Positions 1-12,238 are shown, counted from the first letter of the stretch. The stretch is DNA of 64,000 bases from an uncultured cyanobacterium (GCA_903903925.1 CAIVAU010000141.1:1-64000); one strand, 5' to 3'. The notes: generated by a model not told the origin, from the sequence alone. Numbers and translations are program-made.

Positions 1-11
1 AGAATGCAATA

Positions 12-1097
12 TTATATACAACAGAGAAAAAGAACACAAGAACCCATAAAAAATCCAAGTATATAATAAATATGACGATTTCCGGGACGATTGAACAAGC
101 TCCCAATGATGCGTAATTTATCCTCAAGTCCTGGCTGTTGAAAGTAGCGCACTAGAATCTTTTGTTCCTTCAGCCTTTGATAGAGATCTTCAGCATTCCC
201 GTGGTTCGGCTTCACCAGCAAGAAGTTAGTTTGGGAATCCCAAACCTGGAAACCTAATTGTTTTAAGTCTGTTGCTAGCTTTGTCCGCGATGCCTTCACC
301 TTTGCGACACACGCATTCTTATAAGCTTGATCGGTGATGGCAGCTGCCCCAACTGCACAGGCGATCGCATCAATGTTATAACTATCCTTCACCTTATACA
401 GTCCACTCAGCAGCTTTGGATTTGCCACCCCAAATCCTAACCGTATTCCTGCCAGGGAATACCCTTTAGAAAGGGTCCTGATCGCAATCACATTCTCGAA
501 CTCATTGACCAATGTCAGTGCATTTTCGTCAGCGAAATCCACATACGCTTCGTCAATCACTAAAATTCCAGATAACTTGGTTGCTAGTTCCCGTAGTTCC
601 GAGGCTGAAACAACTTGCCCAGAAGGACTATTAGGCGATGCAATCAATGTCACAGATCCATCAGCAGCAACTAATTCTTTCAGCGGTAAGCGGTAGTCCT
701 CGCTGTAGGTAATTTCAGTAATATCCGCAGCCTGCATCTGTGTTAACGTGCGGTATAATACATAAGTTGGTGTAGGGTAAACGACCTTTCGTCCAGGTTC
801 TGTACAGGCTCGTATCACTATGTTCAAGATCTCATCACTACCGTTCCCGACAATGATCCAATCACTAGGAACTCCCAAGACTTGACTAATTGCGTGCCGA
901 AACTCCTCAGCAAACGGATTGGGGTATCGCCGCAACCACTCTCCATTGAAGTTCCGCAACACTTCCATCACTACAGGAGAGGGCGGATAGGGGTTTTCGT
1001 TGCTGTTGAGTTTAATGATCTGGGCATCCGGTTTGGGCTGTTCTCCAGGGACATAGCCAGCCATTGCATTAATATTGGAGCGGAAGTAGTCGGTCAT
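12..1097 (-). CDS. hisC: Histidinol-phosphate aminotransferase, abnormal C-terminus
   Basis: A PLP-dependent class I/II aminotransferase that converts imidazole-acetol phosphate to histidinol phosphate in histidine synthesis (cytoplasm). The N-terminal LNSNENPYPPSP motif, the VIDEAYVDF segment (residues 180-188), the Schiff-base lysine K211 in TLSKGYSLAG and R219 in GIRLGFG are all present. The ATG at 1097 gives the normal family N-terminus. After residues KLRI (about 330) the usual ending (T-[IV]-G-[ST] followed by a final helix) is replaced by about 30 residues ending in a hydrophobic, cysteine-rich tail with no family resemblance. This suggests a 3' rearrangement or frameshift close to the window edge. 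The gene may still be active, since the PLP site is intact, but the end of the small domain is altered. The family call is firm; activity is uncertain. Confidence 0.9.
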   Translation of the reverse strand: MTDYFRSNINAMAGYVPGEQPKPDAQIIKLNSNENPYPPSPVVMEVLRNFNGEWLRRYPNPFAEEFRHAISQVLGVPSDWIIVGNGSDEILNIVIRACTEPGRKVVYPTPTYVLYRTLTQMQAADITEITYSEDYRLPLKELVAADGSVTLIASPNSPSGQVVSASELRELATKLSGILVIDEAYVDFADENALTLVNEFENVIAIRTLSKGYSLAGIRLGFGVANPKLLSGLYKVKDSYNIDAIACAVGAAAITDQAYKNACVAKVKASRTKLATDLKQLGFQVWDSQTNFLLVKPNHGNAEDLYQRLKEQKILVRYFQQPGLEDKLRIIGSLFNRPGNRHIYYILGFFMGSCVLFLCCI

Positions 1098-1130
1098 TGC
1101 TTAATTTTGTGATTCAGTCTTTAATTATGT

Positions 1131-1427
1131 TCAATACTTCGCAGTAGGAAGATGATGACCGACATAGCCAACAATCACTTTTCCTGGTTTTTCTGGGAAG
1201 AAATGAATTCTCCAGTTGCATGATCTTAATTTGACGTGCCGCGCAAAAAGACGCTCTTTACCATCAGGACAACAAAATATTCTTTCTTTTCTGTATTGAT
1301 TGAGGGTTGCTTCACTTTCTCCAGATTCCTCAATCGGATAACCTTTTACACTGAATGACCCAGTATTCCAAGTTTGGCAGCACTTTTGAAGCTCAAACAA
1401 TGCCTTGACAACAATTTGTAGTTCTGA
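1131..1427 (-). pseudogene. 5'-truncated small conserved protein fused to ATPase fragment
   Basis: The reading frame open through this interval encodes a basic, cysteine-containing polypeptide with the segments CNWRIHFFPEKPGKVIVGYV and GHHLPTAKY at its C-terminus. I believe these belong to a small conserved cyanobacterial protein of about 100 residues with no assigned function. The only start codon in frame is a TTG at 1400, and the recognisable protein seems to begin further upstream, so the 5' end is missing. Upstream the frame runs into the ATPase fragment, out of frame with it, which looks like a deletion junction near 1430-1450. It resembles small toxin-like proteins in size and charge, but I cannot assign it to a toxin family. 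Confidence 0.4.
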
Positions 1428-1816
1428 TTGTCCAGCGTGAAAAGGCTTAATGTATAAACTGTTTGGGGAAGAGGCTGTGAGTCGAGATTCAATACATCTA
1501 CCTCTCGATCATAGTTAAAACGCCATATGCCTTCGATCCCATTTTCCCAAACAAGATCGAAACCAATAAAGTCTTCTTTACCTGCTCCTTCAAAAAGGGC
1601 ATCTTGAGCCGTACCAATACGAACTAAGTCGCCGTTCAGCGCCAAACCCGTCTCTAACAGTAAGCCTTGCTGGTAAGATTGACGCAGCAGTAATAGCGAT
1701 TGTAGTACTGATGATTTACCCGTGCTATTAAGACCAGAAAGCAGGGTTAGCGGACTAAACTCAAGAAACTGATTTTCAAAAGGTTTGAAGTTTATTAGGT
1801 GCAGCGAACGAATCAT
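1346..1816 (-). pseudogene. AAA-type ATPase (DUF3696-like), N-terminal fragment
   Basis: The first about 130 residues match the N-terminus of SMC/RecF-like AAA ATPases of the DUF3696 type: IRSLHLINFKPF, then Walker A LNSTGKSSVLQSLLLL at residues 29-44. Everything after about residue 130 (signature, Walker B, D-loop) is missing; family members have several hundred residues. Around 1440 the frame runs out of alignment and into the fragment of another gene. This is the stump of a disrupted gene. Such ATPases often sit in defence or toxin-like modules, and the small acidic ORF directly upstream (1841-2014) fits a former operon. The truncation is read directly; the defence link is inference. Confidence 0.7.
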
Positions 1817-1840
1817 GACAACACTTCTTGGATAATTTTT

Positions 1841-2014
1841 TCAATAGTCTGAAAACGATACTCTACCTTGTTCGCAGCCTGTTTTATCAGGGTCATAGCT
1901 AAAAGTAACTTTTTCATATTGTTCATCATTATCTTCTTCGTCTACAATGTCTTCATCAGATAATTCTGTGGGCAAACTTTCAATAGAATTCATAATTTCT
2001 TGTACAGTCATCAT
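1841..2014 (-). CDS. Small acidic hypothetical protein (57 aa), possible antitoxin-like partner
   Basis: An ORF of 57 codons starts at ATG 2014, preceded by an AAGAGG-type ribosome site, and stops 24 bp before the ATPase fragment, in the same direction. The product is strongly acidic in the middle (SDEDIVDEEDNDEQ) and has no membrane segment. Its N-terminus (TVQEIMNSIESLP) resembles the helical starts of many cyanobacterial antitoxin-like proteins. It was probably the first gene of a small operon with the ATPase. No family was recognised, and it may be non-functional now that its partner is broken. Confidence 0.45.
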   Translation of the reverse strand: MMTVQEIMNSIESLPTELSDEDIVDEEDNDEQYEKVTFSYDPDKTGCEQGRVSFSDY

Positions 2015-2296
2015 AGAACCTCTTAATTAAGTAACCTCTACTTTTACTAATTCTATTTTAATCTCTGAATCTAAAGCCTCAGTCTCTTACATTTAGCCAA
2101 TTTCTGCAAAAATATGCTATAATGGCGGGCACAGTGGGGGAAAATGTTTTTGGAGAGTAGAAGTAGCGATTAGCGATCGCTGAATGGAAACCATTTAATG
2201 TTGATTGTTACTACTCTCCCAACACAGTTTAGAACTTGGTTATGGGTAAGAGGTAAGGGTTTTTCTTTTCCCTTTCCCCTTCCCTGACTTAGACCT

Positions 2297-2791
2297 TTAC
2301 CAACCCCAAGTACCAGGTTCACCTTTGAATGGTCCAACGATATCAGAAGTAACCCAGCCACCGTAGAAATTCCCTGGTTGTGGCTGTACTTTTTCGCCGT
2401 CAATGTAGCAAGCATCCATCAAATGAGCGTAAAAAGCAACATGGTCTTTGATGGTTTCAAAGGTGGGTGTGGGATTGGGATAGAACCATGCAGCATTGTT
2501 GACTTCTTGATCGCCAACACGGATTGTGTAGTAATTAGCGCTTCCCTTCCACTCGCAAAAGCTGGATTGTGGTGTTAGAAGTAGGTGTTCCATTTTGATA
2601 TCTGTGGGTGGGATGTAGTAACTAGGGGGATGACTTGTTTCTAAAAAGCGCTTGGCATGATGGGTATCTGCAATAGTGATACCGTTAAAGATCACTTGGA
2701 TATGTTTGCTTGTGTCTTCTAGGCGAGGTGGGCGAGGGTAGTCCCAGACTGATTCTTGTCCGGGTTCTGGTTTTATGGGTTGAGGTCTCAT
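2297..2791 (-). CDS. DUF427 domain-containing protein
   Basis: A 164-residue cytoplasmic protein. The ATG at 2791 (MRPQPIKPEPGQESVWDYP) is preferred over an upstream frame extension because the conserved protein begins there. The motifs VWDYPRPPRLE, HHAKRFLETSHPPSYYIP and CEWKGSANYY are those of the DUF427 family, a small beta-rich fold with conserved Trp and Lys/Tyr residues and no established reaction. It lies 97 bp downstream of the HlyD-like gene on the same strand, but nothing suggests a shared role in export. It is intact in length. The family call is secure; function unknown. Confidence 0.85.
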   Translation of the reverse strand: MRPQPIKPEPGQESVWDYPRPPRLEDTSKHIQVIFNGITIADTHHAKRFLETSHPPSYYIPPTDIKMEHLLLTPQSSFCEWKGSANYYTIRVGDQEVNNAAWFYPNPTPTFETIKDHVAFYAHLMDACYIDGEKVQPQPGNFYGGWVTSDIVGPFKGEPGTWGW

Positions 2792-2887
2792 TGTTATTCT
2801 TTTTAACCGCAGATAAACGCAGACGGACGCAAATATTTGCTGATCATTCGCATCTGTCTGCATTTATCATTTTAACTCCTAACTCCT

Positions 2888-4459
2888 TTAGCGCACTTCT
2901 TTGAGACTATCAACTTGCTTGGTAAACAACTCGGTAAACAGACTCATTACTGTTCGTTCTTCTCGCACTTTGATGTTAGCGGTAATCGACATTCCTGATT
3001 GTAAAGAGATATTTTTACCCCCAATTAAGAGCGATTGTTTATCTAAATGGACTCTGACTGGAAACCGATAATTTTGATGTGTTTGGTCTGGTGGTAAGGC
3101 ATCTGACCCGACGGAAATTAATTCACCTTTTATATCGCCAAATTCGCTATATGGAAATGAGTCAATCCTAACATCGACTTTCATCCCTTCCCGCACAAAG
3201 CCAATATCTTTGTTGGTGATAAAAGCCTCGGCAACAAAGTTTTCATTTGGTACGATGTCTAGGAGCTTTTGGGTTGTGTTTGCGACAAAACCAGAGTTTT
3301 TGGCTTGTAAATCAAAAACTGTTCCAGTAACAGGAGCCCGAACGACTTGATACCTTAAATTCAATTCTGCCTGTGAGATTTTGCTGTTCGTGTCAGCTAA
3401 TTGCTTTTCGTTTTCTAGCATATTTTTAGTGAGTTGAGTATCAATTTCGGCAATATGCTTTTTGTTGTCAGCTATTTTGTCTGATGCAGTTTTATCAGAG
3501 GCAGCTATGGAATTATTTAATTGCTGTTGTGCTTGTTGAATTTCATAATTTAAGCGTTTTTCTTCCTCAATTGCTTTGTTAATTTCGGCAGTCGTTTCTT
3601 GTACCTGTTTTTGCTGTTGGACATACTGAAGCTGAGAAATACCACCTTGTACTGCTAATATTTTAAGTTTGTTTAAAATCTTTTGCTCAATGGCTAAACT
3701 TGCTCTGCTTGAACTAATTTGAACTTGATTTTGAGTAAGTTTTTTCTTGGATTGTTCTATTTGGAACTGTGCTGCAGCAGCACGGGAATCTTGCTCTTTT
3801 TTAGCAATTTTTAGACGTTCTTGTTCATCGATTCCTAGAGAAGCCCCACCTGCGGTAGAGTTTTTTAATTCAGATCTCAATAACTCATTTTCTGCAAGTA
3901 ATGCGGCTCGACTTTTGAGCAGAAAAGCAGCTTCTTTTGGTAAACTACCGTGCAAAAATGCCATTTCAGTTGCTTCAGCGGAACCTGTCTCCATTAAATG
4001 GCGATAAATCTCGTTTTCTTGCATTAATGAATGGCGAACTTTGTTTAAAGAATCTAATTCAGCTTTACTAGCAATAGAATCAAAAGCCAGCAATAAGTCT
4101 CCCGGTTTTACGTGTTGTCCATCTTTAACGTAAACAGCTTTCACGACTCCATTAATTGGAGCCTGAACTTCTTTCACTGTTCCTTCTGGCTTGATCTGAC
4201 CTGTTGCGGGAATGACTTGCTCAATTTTAGCTAAGTATGCCCAAGCAATTCCAAAGCAGGCTAACCCGATCAATGTCATCATGATTGTGCGTGACCAAAA
4301 TGGAGATTGGCGCAGCACAACAGATTGCTCAAACCTTTGAGCCTGTGATTCGTTCAAAGATAGTTGAGAAGTTTTAGATTCAGCTGTAAGTACCCGTGAA
4401 TCTTGATTGACTGGGTTTTCATGCTTTTCAGGAGGATGATTGCCATTAAGTTGAGTCAT
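2888..4459 (-). CDS. HlyD-family periplasmic adaptor of a type I secretion system
   Basis: A 523-residue membrane-fusion protein that links an inner-membrane ABC transporter to an outer-membrane TolC-type channel. It has a cytoplasmic N-terminus of about 55 residues, one membrane helix (about residues 58-78), a split lipoyl/barrel domain starting IPATGQIKPEGTVKEVQAPI, a long Q/K/E-rich coiled-coil hairpin (about 140-360), and a C-terminal half-barrel with VRAPVTGTVFDL and the HlyD ending. It is co-directional with the ABC transporter gene 178 bp upstream, and the spacer is filled with heptad repeats. No TolC-like gene or obvious substrate lies nearby, so the cargo is unknown. Family certain; substrate not predictable. 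Confidence 0.9.
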   Translation of the reverse strand: MTQLNGNHPPEKHENPVNQDSRVLTAESKTSQLSLNESQAQRFEQSVVLRQSPFWSRTIMMTLIGLACFGIAWAYLAKIEQVIPATGQIKPEGTVKEVQAPINGVVKAVYVKDGQHVKPGDLLLAFDSIASKAELDSLNKVRHSLMQENEIYRHLMETGSAEATEMAFLHGSLPKEAAFLLKSRAALLAENELLRSELKNSTAGGASLGIDEQERLKIAKKEQDSRAAAAQFQIEQSKKKLTQNQVQISSSRASLAIEQKILNKLKILAVQGGISQLQYVQQQKQVQETTAEINKAIEEEKRLNYEIQQAQQQLNNSIAASDKTASDKIADNKKHIAEIDTQLTKNMLENEKQLADTNSKISQAELNLRYQVVRAPVTGTVFDLQAKNSGFVANTTQKLLDIVPNENFVAEAFITNKDIGFVREGMKVDVRIDSFPYSEFGDIKGELISVGSDALPPDQTHQNYRFPVRVHLDKQSLLIGGKNISLQSGMSITANIKVREERTVMSLFTELFTKQVDSLKEVR

Positions 4460-4480
4460 AAGATTTTGGATTGTTAGTTG

Positions 4481-7637
<3,157 letters not shown>

Positions 7638-8093
7638 ATCACTTTTAAGTTTCAGCTTCAGGATTTGGTAAACCAAAGTACGAAATCTACTTAACGAACA
7701 CTCGTGACAGTGACATTTGAAACTCCCCCTAACTTCAGCCTTTTCCTGATTTAAGTACTAAATGTAACATTTATATCATGGAAAAGCTAAAAATTTTTAT
7801 AAAGCTCCTGTTTAAAAAAATGTTGTGAATAGGTAAAGTTTTTATTGATTTTTTTCGGTCTTGCCTTTTGTGGCGACGCCGCTTCATAAAGTAAGTGTCC
7901 ATCAACCGCAGTTCGTTTCGCTGAGGACGCTCAAAAAAAGACCCGCTCTTCGAGTATGCTGGCGGGGCTTTCAGGTTATTTGCCATTAATTTGGGGTCTT
8001 TTTAACTTTTAGCGATCATATTTTTTGTAACTATCCAGATGTTCGTCTTCCCCAGATGAGTGTAAATCGGCGATGAATTGCGAACTAAGTCGT
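7638..8093. other. 456-bp spacer, no convincing gene
   Basis: The 3' half (about 7860-7985) holds a GC-rich dispersed-repeat-like segment with GCGACGCCGC and CCCGCTCTTCGAG. A 71-codon frame on the minus strand crosses it but has no ribosome site or family resemblance. The promoter of the transporter operon must lie here, but I could not pick one with confidence. Confidence 0.5.
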
Positions 8094-8501
8094 TTATCTT
8101 CTAAACAAGCTCAAAACCTTATGTTTTCGTCGAAAAGCTGTATGGCTTTGTCTACCTTGATGCAAAGCTAGCAAAGTTGAATCAATCCTAGAACGTTTTT
8201 TTTGTCTGACTTCTGAACTGAGTATAGGTTTTGGCTTCAATGCTACTCGCAGGGGTATGTCTTGATTGTTAACATAATTCCCCTCAAGTATTTGATCAGT
8301 GTCTGGGTAATTAGAGGGATTTTCTATTTTTGGTTGGTGGACAATGGCACTGACTAAAGTTACTGTCATCACACCGAAGGTGATACAGGTGATCGCCACA
8401 CAGAATTCACCTAGACCACTTCCATATCGTTCTTTGATGATGCGAGTCTCAGTTGTTCCATCAAGGGTGACTTTACTATAATGTTCCTCACGTTCATACA
8501 T
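8094..8501 (-). CDS. Hypothetical single-pass membrane protein (135 aa)
   Basis: A polar N-terminus of about 30 residues is followed by one clear membrane helix (about 32-54, CVAITCITFGVMTVTLVSAI). A basic C-terminal tail rich in Lys, Arg and His follows. No family was recognised. There is no good ribosome site before the ATG at 8501, so the gene call rests on the helix and on the frame being open. It could belong with the transporter genes downstream on the same strand, but that is a guess. Confidence 0.35.
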   Translation of the reverse strand: MYEREEHYSKVTLDGTTETRIIKERYGSGLGEFCVAITCITFGVMTVTLVSAIVHQPKIENPSNYPDTDQILEGNYVNNQDIPLRVALKPKPILSSEVRQKKRSRIDSTLLALHQGRQSHTAFRRKHKVLSLFRR

Positions 8502-8627
8502 GGCTCTATCTCAAAGTAGGTGATTGAGCATTGTTTCATACAAATGTCAAGTCTATTTGAGGGGTCACACCCAGACATAGGATCATTGATAGGGTTCAAA
8601 ATATTCCTCAAACTCACGGCAAAATTG

Positions 8628-9350
8628 TCACCATATGATACGTTGTACAAAATTTGCTGCCACGACGACAACCGCCGGAATGAGAATATTATCAACTTCT
8701 TGTGGACTGCATGCTTCAACAACCGTAGCGATCAACGCCAGCAATAAGATCCGGCTGAGATTCAGTTCGCTTGGTAAAATCAGCCAGACAAAAAAGACAC
8801 TAGCGGCAAAAGCGAAAATAAACATTGAGAGGCTTCCTTCAACGCTTTTATCGCTGAAGATTTTGTATTTCCACCTACCATAAAGAGTACCGACTATCGG
8901 CGCGACGCCATCACCCCACCCTAGATTTGCCATCGCTACAATTCCAGGGAAACTTTTGTACAACAGCGTGCCGCAAATAGTTGCTACAATCACGAAGTAA
9001 AGTGGACCTTTGAGGAGTTCGCGCCTGTCACCTTTACGGGTCATGGTTCTAACCGCTTCGTCATCTGGGTTGGCAAAAAGCCCTTTCTGGAGAAGGAGGG
9101 CTATCCACACGACAAAGATCGTCACATTTAAATACTTCGACCAGCCGACATCGCTATAAAGTGGCAAAAACCCAATCAGCGATCCAGCACCAATATGTGT
9201 AATTTTGCGGCTAATATCCTGCGCTAGCCCAAACCGTGTTACGCAAAAATTCAACAGCGATACAAGCCCAAACACGTAAACGAATGTCAGCGCTGTCGCT
9301 ACTAGATTTCCTCCGAGTGGGCTTAGACCGAAGAAGGCAAAAAACAACAT
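8628..9350 (-). CDS. Phytol kinase-like / diacylglycerol-dolichol kinase-type membrane protein
   Basis: A 240-residue, very hydrophobic protein with about seven membrane helices. It carries the family motifs RKITHIGAGSLIGFLPLY near residues 48-65, DDEAVRTMTRKGDRRELLKGP and the diagnostic NLGWGDGVAPIVG and SVEGSLSMF segments of CTP-dependent polyprenol kinases such as VTE5/phytol kinase. VTE5-type enzymes phosphorylate phytol released from chlorophyll so it can be reused for tocopherol and chlorophyll side chains. The substrate cannot be told from sequence alone; farnesol or another prenol is possible. The 5' flank carries an AGGAGTC heptad block. It is a stand-alone gene. Confidence 0.8.
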   Translation of the reverse strand: MLFFAFFGLSPLGGNLVATALTFVYVFGLVSLLNFCVTRFGLAQDISRKITHIGAGSLIGFLPLYSDVGWSKYLNVTIFVVWIALLLQKGLFANPDDEAVRTMTRKGDRRELLKGPLYFVIVATICGTLLYKSFPGIVAMANLGWGDGVAPIVGTLYGRWKYKIFSDKSVEGSLSMFIFAFAASVFFVWLILPSELNLSRILLLALIATVVEACSPQEVDNILIPAVVVVAANFVQRIIW

Positions 9351-9357
9351 ATGGCAG

Positions 9358-9385
9358 GAGTCAGGAGTCAGGAGTCAGGAGTGAA
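9358..9385. repeat. AGGAGTC heptad repeat
   Basis: About four units of the 7-mer AGGAGTC lie directly upstream of the phytol kinase-like start codon. Confidence 0.85.
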
Positions 9386-9564
9386 AAGGCTTTATGTCTG
9401 GCTTTTATTAGACACAAGCATTGTACTTCACTTACTAGCAATCTGCTGTATATTCAATAAATTGAATTGCAACACAGCAAGCAACTCATCCGTTAAAGTA
9501 GGGTAGTTGTACTCGATGTGTCGAGTTGAAAAATTGAAAAAGTTGAAAGAATAATAATTAAATT

Positions 9565-9942
9565 ATGCAGTCTAAAGTTGCTTTTGGAAATGCCCATGTT
9601 GATGGTGCAAATCGCTGGGGTTGGTTTGTTGGTCACTTTATTACCCCAACCGATCACCCCCGTTCAACGCCCGATGTAGAAGTAAAATGGAGCTTCCACA
9701 AAGCTGGAGATGTAAGAAAAGAGTGGGTGATGAACGCAGAAGCAACAACACTTTCCATCCTCATTCGAGGGCAATTCCGTCTTCAATTTCTAGATCAGGA
9801 AGTTCTGCTATCTTCTGAGGGAGATTACGTTATCTGGTCTCCCAAGGTGTCTCACTGTTGGTCGGCTGAATTAGATTCTACTGTTTTAACTGTTAGATGG
9901 CCATCAAAGTCAGGAGATAGCGTTGCTATGACGAATACTTAA
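9565..9942 (+). CDS. Cupin-like protein (125 aa)
   Basis: A small soluble protein with alternating beta-strand patterns. The second half reads as a cupin barrel: STLSILIRGQFRLQF-type strands, then EGDYVIWSPKVSHCW with a conserved-position His, and a final strand TVLTVRWPS. The N-terminus (FGNAHVDGANRWGWFVGHF) is distinctive and the protein seems complete. No metal site beyond the single His is obvious. Its 3' end overlaps by 4 bp the convergent DUF2358 gene. Function unknown. Confidence 0.6.
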   Translation: MQSKVAFGNAHVDGANRWGWFVGHFITPTDHPRSTPDVEVKWSFHKAGDVRKEWVMNAEATTLSILIRGQFRLQFLDQEVLLSSEGDYVIWSPKVSHCWSAELDSTVLTVRWPSKSGDSVAMTNT

Positions 9943-10478
9943 ATATTATCCTTTTCAAAACGGAAAAACTGCCGCAAAATCTCACCTGGTTTGCGGTCCC
10001 AAGTATCAATATGTTCGTATATCAGACCGTCTTGATTGAGTTTATACGTTGAGTACCCATTGAAAAACACTCTAGCTTTCCAGGGAACACGCAAGACGCC
10101 ACGGACTGTCCACTTTGCTAAAATTGTGTCCTCGGCTGACTGATGTACTTCGTGTAGATCAAAGAAAATTTTTGTAAAAAATAGTTGCGCGTGAAATCGC
10201 AAAGTCCAGAAAATAATGCGATAGTTCACTTTTCCTTTAAACGTATTAACTGGATCTTGAAAGTAAATGTCCTGCGTGTAAATGTCATAGGAAATATCCT
10301 GCTTAAAAAGTGTTGGTAGATCCTGTTTGAGAGTTTCAATGACCTGTTTTATCTGCGATTGATATTCCACGCGATCGCCCCCTAAAAAAGATTTCCCCCC
10401 AATTTCCACAATCCCTACCAAGGGATCGCGCCCAATGTATTGTGGGTTGATTTCTATCCTAAATGTCTCTCGCATCAC
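9939..10478 (-). CDS. DUF2358 (SnoaL/NTF2-like) protein
   Basis: A 179-residue protein. The segment from about residue 45, with VIETLKQDLPTLFKQDISYD and IYFQDPVNTFKGKVNYR, matches the DUF2358 family. This NTF2-like cone fold is common in cyanobacteria and plastids and has no known reaction. Tyr- and Asp-rich strands and the ending YEHIDTWDRKPGEILRQFF complete the domain. It starts at ATG 10478, with a second Met next to it. It is convergent with the cupin gene and divergent from the alpha/beta hydrolase. Confidence 0.75.
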   Translation of the reverse strand: MMRETFRIEINPQYIGRDPLVGIVEIGGKSFLGGDRVEYQSQIKQVIETLKQDLPTLFKQDISYDIYTQDIYFQDPVNTFKGKVNYRIIFWTLRFHAQLFFTKIFFDLHEVHQSAEDTILAKWTVRGVLRVPWKARVFFNGYSTYKLNQDGLIYEHIDTWDRKPGEILRQFFRFEKDNI

Positions 10479-10696
10479 TTGACTACGAGGAATTTAAATG
10501 TCTTTGTCTACCAACCTCAATATAGAGCAATATCCCATAGTATCACCCAATAGATACTGTCTAACAACGAAGCAGTTATTTGCGTTTCCAAATTTATTTT
10601 TCCAAATTTCTGTTCTTTTTACTCTATCACCGTACCTCACAGAATATAATAGTTTTTTTTCACCTAGTCTTTTCTAAAGCTGTAGGAGTATTGATA

Positions 10697-11569
10697 ATGT
10701 CTGTAATAGAAGATCCTTGGCAGCACGAGTATATCGATACTAACGGGATTAGACTGCATTACGTCACTCAAGGGGAAGGTCCCTTGATGCTTATGTTGCA
10801 CGGATTTCCTGAGTTTTGGTACTCGTGGCGGCATCAAATACCGGAATTTGCTAAATATTATAAGGTCATTGCCCTTGACTTACGTGGCTATAACGATAGT
10901 GATAAGCCAAAAGACCAATCAGCTTACGTGATGAATGAATTTGTCAGAGATGTTGAGGGAGTCATTCAAGGACTAGGATACGACACGTGTATTTTAGTAG
11001 GGCATGATTGGGGAGGTGCTATTGCTTGGAATTTTGCTTACGCTCACCCTGAAATGGTGGAGCGATTGATTATACTGAACTTACCTCATCCTGCTAAATT
11101 TACTCAAGCCTTAAGCACTCCTCAACAGATGTTACGTAGCTGGTATATCCTCTTCTTTCAGATCCCTTTTCTCCCAGAAGTTCTCTTACAATCATCAGAT
11201 TATTTAGTCATAGAAACCGCTCTCAAAAGTATGGCAGTTGACAAAAGCGCTTTCACTCGTTCAGATATAGAAGCATATAAAAATGCAGCAGCAAAACGCG
11301 GTGCTTTAACAGCAATGTTGAATTATTACCGGAACTTTTCTCAGCAAAAAATGTTCAATGAGGATTGGCGTGTTCTGGAAGTGCCAACATTGATGATTTG
11401 GGGAGAAAATGATACTGCCTTAGGTAAGGAACTCACCTATGGGACAGAACTCTATGTCAGGGATTTTCAAATTAAATATATTCCTAACTGTAGTCATTGG
11501 GTGCAGCAAGAACAGCCTGCGTTAGTAAATCAATATATGGGAGAATTTTTGGGAACTTCTTCAGTTTAG
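10697..11569 (+). CDS. Alpha/beta hydrolase, epoxide-hydrolase-like
   Basis: A 290-residue soluble enzyme. ATG 10697 follows TAGGAG with good spacing; the longer open frame upstream is not part of the protein. It has the oxyanion segment HGFPE (35-39), nucleophile Asp104 in GHDWGGA, the acid Asp239 in WGENDTALG and base His267 in NCSHW. An aspartate nucleophile with HGFPE is typical of soluble epoxide hydrolases and haloalkane dehalogenases. A tyrosine in the cap near residue 150 (RSWYILFF) favours epoxide hydrolase. The natural substrate is unknown. It is monocistronic. Confidence 0.8.
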   Translation: MSVIEDPWQHEYIDTNGIRLHYVTQGEGPLMLMLHGFPEFWYSWRHQIPEFAKYYKVIALDLRGYNDSDKPKDQSAYVMNEFVRDVEGVIQGLGYDTCILVGHDWGGAIAWNFAYAHPEMVERLIILNLPHPAKFTQALSTPQQMLRSWYILFFQIPFLPEVLLQSSDYLVIETALKSMAVDKSAFTRSDIEAYKNAAAKRGALTAMLNYYRNFSQQKMFNEDWRVLEVPTLMIWGENDTALGKELTYGTELYVRDFQIKYIPNCSHWVQQEQPALVNQYMGEFLGTSSV

Positions 11570-11779
11570 TCTGTTTCAACGGACTTGTCTTGACGTGGCT
11601 CTGGTTGTGGCACGAAGTTTAATTTTGTGTGAAGCCCTAGCCACTTGGTAAATCCTGATAAAAGTTAATCTAAATCTACAACCTCAGGAGGAATTGACCT
11701 CTGGTCTTTCTAGAATTAAATGGCATAATATAAGGTGTGAGGTAAGGAACGGAAGTCATTTGACAACAAAGGGGGAAAT

Positions 11780-12238
11780 ATGATCCGTAAGCTTTTAGTT
11801 ACTCTATCCTTAGTTACTCCCCTATTTTTCGTGAGTGCAGTTAAAGCTGGTAATCCGCAGCATGTACAAAAGTTGATCTCTACAGGGGAATGTGTCGGGT
11901 GTAATCTATCAGGAGCTAACCTCCAGGGTGCTCATCTCCTCGGTGCTGATTTAAGAAAAGCAAATCTTCAAGGAGCTAACCTGACAGGGGCGAATCTTGA
12001 AGGTGCAGATCTAACCGGTGCTAACTTAACGGGCGCTAACTTAACGCATGCTATCGCAACAAACGTTAATTTTAAGCAGGCAAATCTTAACAGGGTCAAT
12101 TTTACTCGCGCCCAGATTAACGATTCTAATGTGTATGGCGCATCAATGAATAACCTCAACGTCACTGAGGCTAAAATCTACAATACTGGTATCGGTATTG
12201 GTGGAGAAGACGGAGCACAAGTTCCGGATTGGAAGTAG
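11780..12238 (+). CDS. Exported pentapeptide-repeat protein
   Basis: A 152-residue protein with a signal peptide (residues 1-23, cleaved after VKA). A short Cys-containing stretch (GECVGCNLSGANL) is followed by about 16 pentapeptide repeats of A(D/N)LxG type, which form a right-handed quadrilateral beta-helix. The repeats decay toward the C-terminus, which ends in a Gly-rich tail. A strong AAGGGGG ribosome site precedes the ATG. It probably sits in the periplasm or thylakoid lumen. Pentapeptide-repeat proteins have no single function, so none is assigned. Confidence 0.8.
   Translation: MIRKLLVTLSLVTPLFFVSAVKAGNPQHVQKLISTGECVGCNLSGANLQGAHLLGADLRKANLQGANLTGANLEGADLTGANLTGANLTHAIATNVNFKQANLNRVNFTRAQINDSNVYGASMNNLNVTEAKIYNTGIGIGGEDGAQVPDWK

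Noticed and set aside
7771-7986. 71-codon minus-strand frame before the exporter operon as a possible secreted peptide substrate
   Set aside because: No ribosome site and no leader motif. The frame lies in a GC-rich dispersed-repeat-like segment and looks like chance.
8411-8722. 103-codon minus-strand frame overlapping the hypothetical membrane protein and phytol kinase ends
   Set aside because: It overlaps both adjoining genes in another frame and shows no coherent domain.
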